From positions 1-17,470 of the forward strand of contig CALCWC010000153.1 of assembly GCA_937905985.1 (NCBI GenBank): DNA of 17,470 bases, in the 5' to 3' direction. The notes under the pieces are model-generated. The model ran no database searches. It saw only the letters and a list, made by a program, of their open reading frames with translations, and was not told where the DNA came from. This stretch comes from an uncultured Verrucomicrobiales bacterium. GTDB lineage: Bacteria > Verrucomicrobiota > Verrucomicrobiia > Verrucomicrobiales > Akkermansiaceae. Both the position numbers and the translations under genes were made by a program. Below, piece by piece: positions 15,268 to 17,470 of the stretch (within the stretch, counting starts at the first letter, position 1; every line of letters starts with the position of its first letter).

Positions 15268-16002
15268 TCAGAGAGCGCGCGCCATGGCACGTGCGGGGGC
15301 AATGTAGGACTTGCGGTGGAAATGGGTGGGGGCGGAATGCTCGGCATGCTCCAGCATGGCGGACGCATCCACGAACGGAAGTCCCAGTTCCTCCGCCACG
15401 GCGCGGAACGCGGCGTTTTGGCGGCGCAGGGCAGCGTTGCGCACATCGTCTGCCACGGCGGGGTTGTCCTCTCGCGCGCAGGGCGTGGTTGCCACCGCCA
15501 CCACCTTGCGCCCGTTCCCCTGCGGCATCTTCACCAGGGCGCGGCACTGTTCGGCAAAGTGGAGGGTCGCACATTCATCTGGATGGTGCACGCCCAGGGA
15601 AAGGATCACGAAGCGGTGTTCCGGGCGCAGCGAGCGCATGAGGTCGCACTGCGTTTCCTCTCACAGCGCGCTGAACGATGAGGAATAGGCGTCTGCATGG
15701 CGGCGCAGGAACGGGTTTGCCAAGCGGAAGCGGTACATGTTGGAATCGCCGATGCAAAGGCCCGCCGATCCCGGCACGTGGTAGCGGTTCTTCCAGCGGA
15801 TGGAAGAATCGCGTTCGCACAACACCTCATGCGGCGCAGGCTCGCCCAGCTTCATCTCGTTCGACAGAAAGGCGCACGTTGCATCCTGCAGGGCCTTGCG
15901 ATTGTAGCGGGGCTTGCACATTTTCCGCCCCGGCAGCAGGAGCGCGGCCACGCAGTTGGCCAGGTACGCGCAGCGGCTGCGCGCACCCATGTGTGCCGTC
16001 AT
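15268..16002 (-). pseudogene. SGNH/GDSL-like hydrolase with in-frame TGA
   Basis: One reading frame on the minus strand carries a protein interrupted by a single TGA (15661-15663). Before it lies GLCIGDSNMYRFRL, an SGNH block-I-like GDSN motif; after it come FVILSLGVHHPDE and THFHRKSYIAP, the latter like the block-V His region. The joined length is about 244 aa. A CGA-to-TGA change would explain the stop. Possible starts are ATG 16002, overlapping the upstream hldD stop as ATGA, or TTG 16011. The frame stays open further upstream with protein-like sequence (GELHLPCLDLAAM), so its 5' end may be lost. Such enzymes often deacylate glycans. The block-III Asn of GxND is not evident, so the family call is tentative. 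Confidence 0.6.
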
Positions 16003-16595
16003 GGCCGCCAAATCCAGGCACGGTAGGTGCAGCTCACCCGCAGTTTGGCGTGCGGCGGCACGGGGCGGAACTCATCGCGCTCGCGCGCCACCTTGCGGTC
16101 GAACACGGCCTTGCTCCAGCCGTAGCAGTTGAGCGGGCGCAGCGCGTTCAGGTGCTCCTGCGTGTCCGTGTCGTCGAACCCCAGCGAGCCGTCCCCGTAC
16201 GTGGCGGCGGCGGAGGCGTAGATGAACGGGATGCCCGCCGCCGCGCAGAAATCCCACAGCTTCAGGCTGAGCGTGAAGTTGGTGCGGGCGATGAGGTCGG
16301 CGTCTGTCTCCGTGGTGCTGGAGATGGCGCCCATGTGGATGGTGGCGCTGATGCGCTCGCGGTGGCGCTCCAGGAAGGCGTCCGCGTCGTCGGGATGCAC
16401 GCAGGCGGCGAGCTCCCGCTTGGCGATGTTCTTCCACTTTTCATCCGTGCCCAGGTAGTCGATGATGGCGATATCCCTCTTGCCGGCCCTCTCCAGGGCG
16501 GCCACAATGCATGAGCCGATGAAGCCGGCTCCTCCGGTGACGATAATCAAGGCTGATTCCTTGTACTCGGCAGCTTGGGCGAAACCAACCGCCAT
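15999..16595 (-). CDS. hldD: ADP-L-glycero-D-manno-heptose-6-epimerase, 3'-truncated
   Basis: The encoded 198 aa match the first part of HldD, the NADP-dependent SDR epimerase that makes the ADP-heptose precursor of LPS core. GGAGFIG (21-27) binds the cofactor, HMGAISSTTETD is at 88-99, and the YxxxK pair is Tyr158/Lys162 in YGWSK. Full-length enzymes are about 310-330 aa. Here the match ends near residue 181 (PVPP) and is followed by about 17 unrelated residues and a stop. None of the three frames continues the HldD sequence, so a deletion or rearrangement is more likely than a frameshift. The substrate-binding half is missing, so activity is doubtful. A TTG at 16550, preceded by AAGGA, would give the canonical MIIVTGGAGFIGS start and may be the real one. 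Confidence 0.8.
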   Translation of the reverse strand: MAVGFAQAAEYKESALIIVTGGAGFIGSCIVAALERAGKRDIAIIDYLGTDEKWKNIAKRELAACVHPDDADAFLERHRERISATIHMGAISSTTETDADLIARTNFTLSLKLWDFCAAAGIPFIYASAAATYGDGSLGFDDTDTQEHLNALRPLNCYGWSKAVFDRKVARERDEFRPVPPHAKLRVSCTYRAWIWRP

Positions 16596-16600
16596 GTTCC

Positions 16601-16606
16601 ATCATA
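16601..16606 (-). promoter_or_regulatory. Possible -10 box of hldD
   Basis: TATGAT on the minus strand (5 of 6) lies 5 bp before the ATG at 16595. The -35 region is poor (CTAGCA-like at 17-bp spacing). A start here would place the mRNA 5' end at or inside that ATG. This favours a leaderless message or the TTG start at 16550. Confidence 0.35.
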
Positions 16607-16640
16607 CCACACGGCCAAATCTTTGCTAGTTTTTTTTCCG

Positions 16641-17345
16641 CTAGGATTCCCCATAAGGGGAAACGCCGCGCAAATCCACGGCATCCGGGGCTTCCCCGTT
16701 CAAAAAGGAGGCAAAGTCATACAGGTTGAACAATCGGTACCCAGTCATCCCCAACGACTCGAGAAGATGCTGCGACTGTGTTTCCTTGTCGCAACTGGGG
16801 AGGATGCAATAATGGAGAGCCCCCTCCGCCGGACGCTGCAAGATGGAAAGCTTGAGCCCCGGCAGAGACTCGAAGGCCGAAAACAGGCCCCGGGGTGGCG
16901 TTTCACGGACAGTGCAAGTATAGATGAAAACAAGTTTCTCGTAATTGATTCGGCCTGCCCTGGCAATCCAGCGGTCCGCAGCCTCCGCAAAGGAAGAATA
17001 GTGCACAAAGAGAAGTTCCACCGGGCGGTGGGCCTCATCCTGCGGTATCAACCTTCCCACGGGGTAGGGTTTCTTGCTTTCTGCGGAAACATCACAAAGC
17101 GGGCATGCGGTGTAGTATCGCAAATCCTTGCAGAAGGCAATATAGTCCTCATCCCCCATGGCAATGTTGATGGTGGGCGAGAGGAAGCGCATTCCCAGTT
17201 GGTTGTACAGCAAACCACCTATGCAGTTGTTGGTGATGAGGGTAAAATCCCGAGCGCGAACCCGCCGGCGCACCCTGCGGCAAAACATATAGCTGCGAAT
17301 ACTGCGGATGAGACGGAAAAGTGGCTTTGGCAAGGCTGGATGCAT
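16641..17345 (-). CDS. DUF1919 family protein (exopolysaccharide-type)
   Basis: A 234-aa protein of the DUF1919 family, members of which occur in capsule and exopolysaccharide loci; no reaction is established. The family-typical block LITNNCIGGLLYNQLG is at 36-51, followed by SPTINIAMGDEDYIAF (56-71) and DLRYYTACPL. A central LLFVHYSSFAEAADRW and RINYEKLVFIYTC also match the family pattern. An Arg-rich segment (23-32) precedes the domain. The ATG at 17345 is chosen over GTG 17354 because the promoter predicts transcription starting near 17354. It precedes hldD on the same strand after a 45-bp gap and fits the glycan context. Its codon use is less GC-extreme than its neighbours', hinting at different origin. 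Confidence 0.8.
   Translation of the reverse strand: MHPALPKPLFRLIRSIRSYMFCRRVRRRVRARDFTLITNNCIGGLLYNQLGMRFLSPTINIAMGDEDYIAFCKDLRYYTACPLCDVSAESKKPYPVGRLIPQDEAHRPVELLFVHYSSFAEAADRWIARAGRINYEKLVFIYTCTVRETPPRGLFSAFESLPGLKLSILQRPAEGALHYCILPSCDKETQSQHLLESLGMTGYRLFNLYDFASFLNGEAPDAVDLRGVSPYGES
16647..16662 (-). other. Small hairpin at the end of the DUF1919 gene
   Basis: TTCCCC (16647-16652) pairs with GGGGAA (16657-16662) around four bases, just inside the 3' end of the coding sequence. On the minus strand an A run follows, not a T run, so it does not look like a Rho-independent terminator. Confidence 0.25.
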
Positions 17346-17360
17346 ACCTGGCACATTGGA

Positions 17361-17389
17361 ACTGTACAGGAAGGGGCAAATTACGTCAA
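17361..17389 (-). promoter_or_regulatory. Promoter of the DUF1919 gene
   Basis: On the minus strand TTGACG (17384-17389, 5 of 6), a 17-bp spacer and TACAGT (17361-17366, 4 of 6) lie 15 bp before the ATG at 17345. From 17390 to the window end I see no supportable gene. Confidence 0.55.
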
Positions 17390-17470
17390 GGAAAATTCCG
17401 GTGCGGTCCTCGCGGTAGGGTCTGCGTCAAATCCGCTGAGGTTGCATGGGAGGCCTCAGAAAGAAGATTT

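Noticed and set aside
15640..15663. Selenocysteine at the in-frame TGA
   Set aside because: The following stem-loop is small and lacks a convincing SECIS apical loop. SGNH enzymes have no expected Sec at this site, and the neighbouring genes are also broken.
17390..17470. Possible further gene at the right edge
   Set aside because: No frame with recognisable content in the 81 bases available; GAGGCCTC is a short palindrome only.

Overview
The window is GC-rich and densely coded on both strands. It looks like the chromosome of a member of Verrucomicrobiota, most like Akkermansia. This rests on the GC-rich coding style, a Bacteroides-like ParC with a short C-terminus, an enlarged IspH and repeated GT10 fucosyltransferase-like genes of the kind found in mucosal bacteria. 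It is a judgement from family resemblance; no search was run.

Layout. 1-547: no convincing gene; a field of GC-rich stem-loops with a short repeated motif, then an AT-richer stretch. 549-712: minus-strand tRNA-Asn(GTT) with promoter and terminator. 787-1551: M50 membrane metalloprotease (+), convergent with aroC (-, 1567-2649). 2713-3990: AAA_14/DUF4143 ATPase (-); six 23-bp tandem repeats (4045-4182) lie just upstream of its promoter. 4191-4625: small membrane protein (-), divergent from parC (+, 4717-6858). 6871-10266: minus-strand pair, an Aas-like acyl-activating enzyme followed by ispH. 10339-12281: two overlapping GT10 genes (-). 12434-15225: divergent plus-strand run of GT2, a third GT10 and a left-handed beta-helix acyltransferase that appears frameshifted. 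15268-17345: minus-strand SGNH-like hydrolase with an in-frame stop, a 3'-truncated heptose-epimerase gene (hldD) and a DUF1919 gene.

Genes on the right (10.3-17.3 kb) fit a surface-glycan locus: three GT10 enzymes, a GT2 enzyme, an acyltransferase, an SGNH-like esterase, a DUF1919 protein and an LPS-heptose enzyme. The left side is housekeeping: chorismate and isoprenoid synthesis, topoisomerase IV, acyl activation and intramembrane proteolysis.

Three signals stand out. First, the 23-bp repeat array abuts the -35 box of the DUF4143 ATPase promoter. Second, sigma70-like boxes recur only about 5-16 nt from the ATG of many genes, implying leaderless or nearly leaderless mRNAs. Third, three adjacent genes at 14.4-16.1 kb are all broken, suggesting decay or diversification of the glycan locus.
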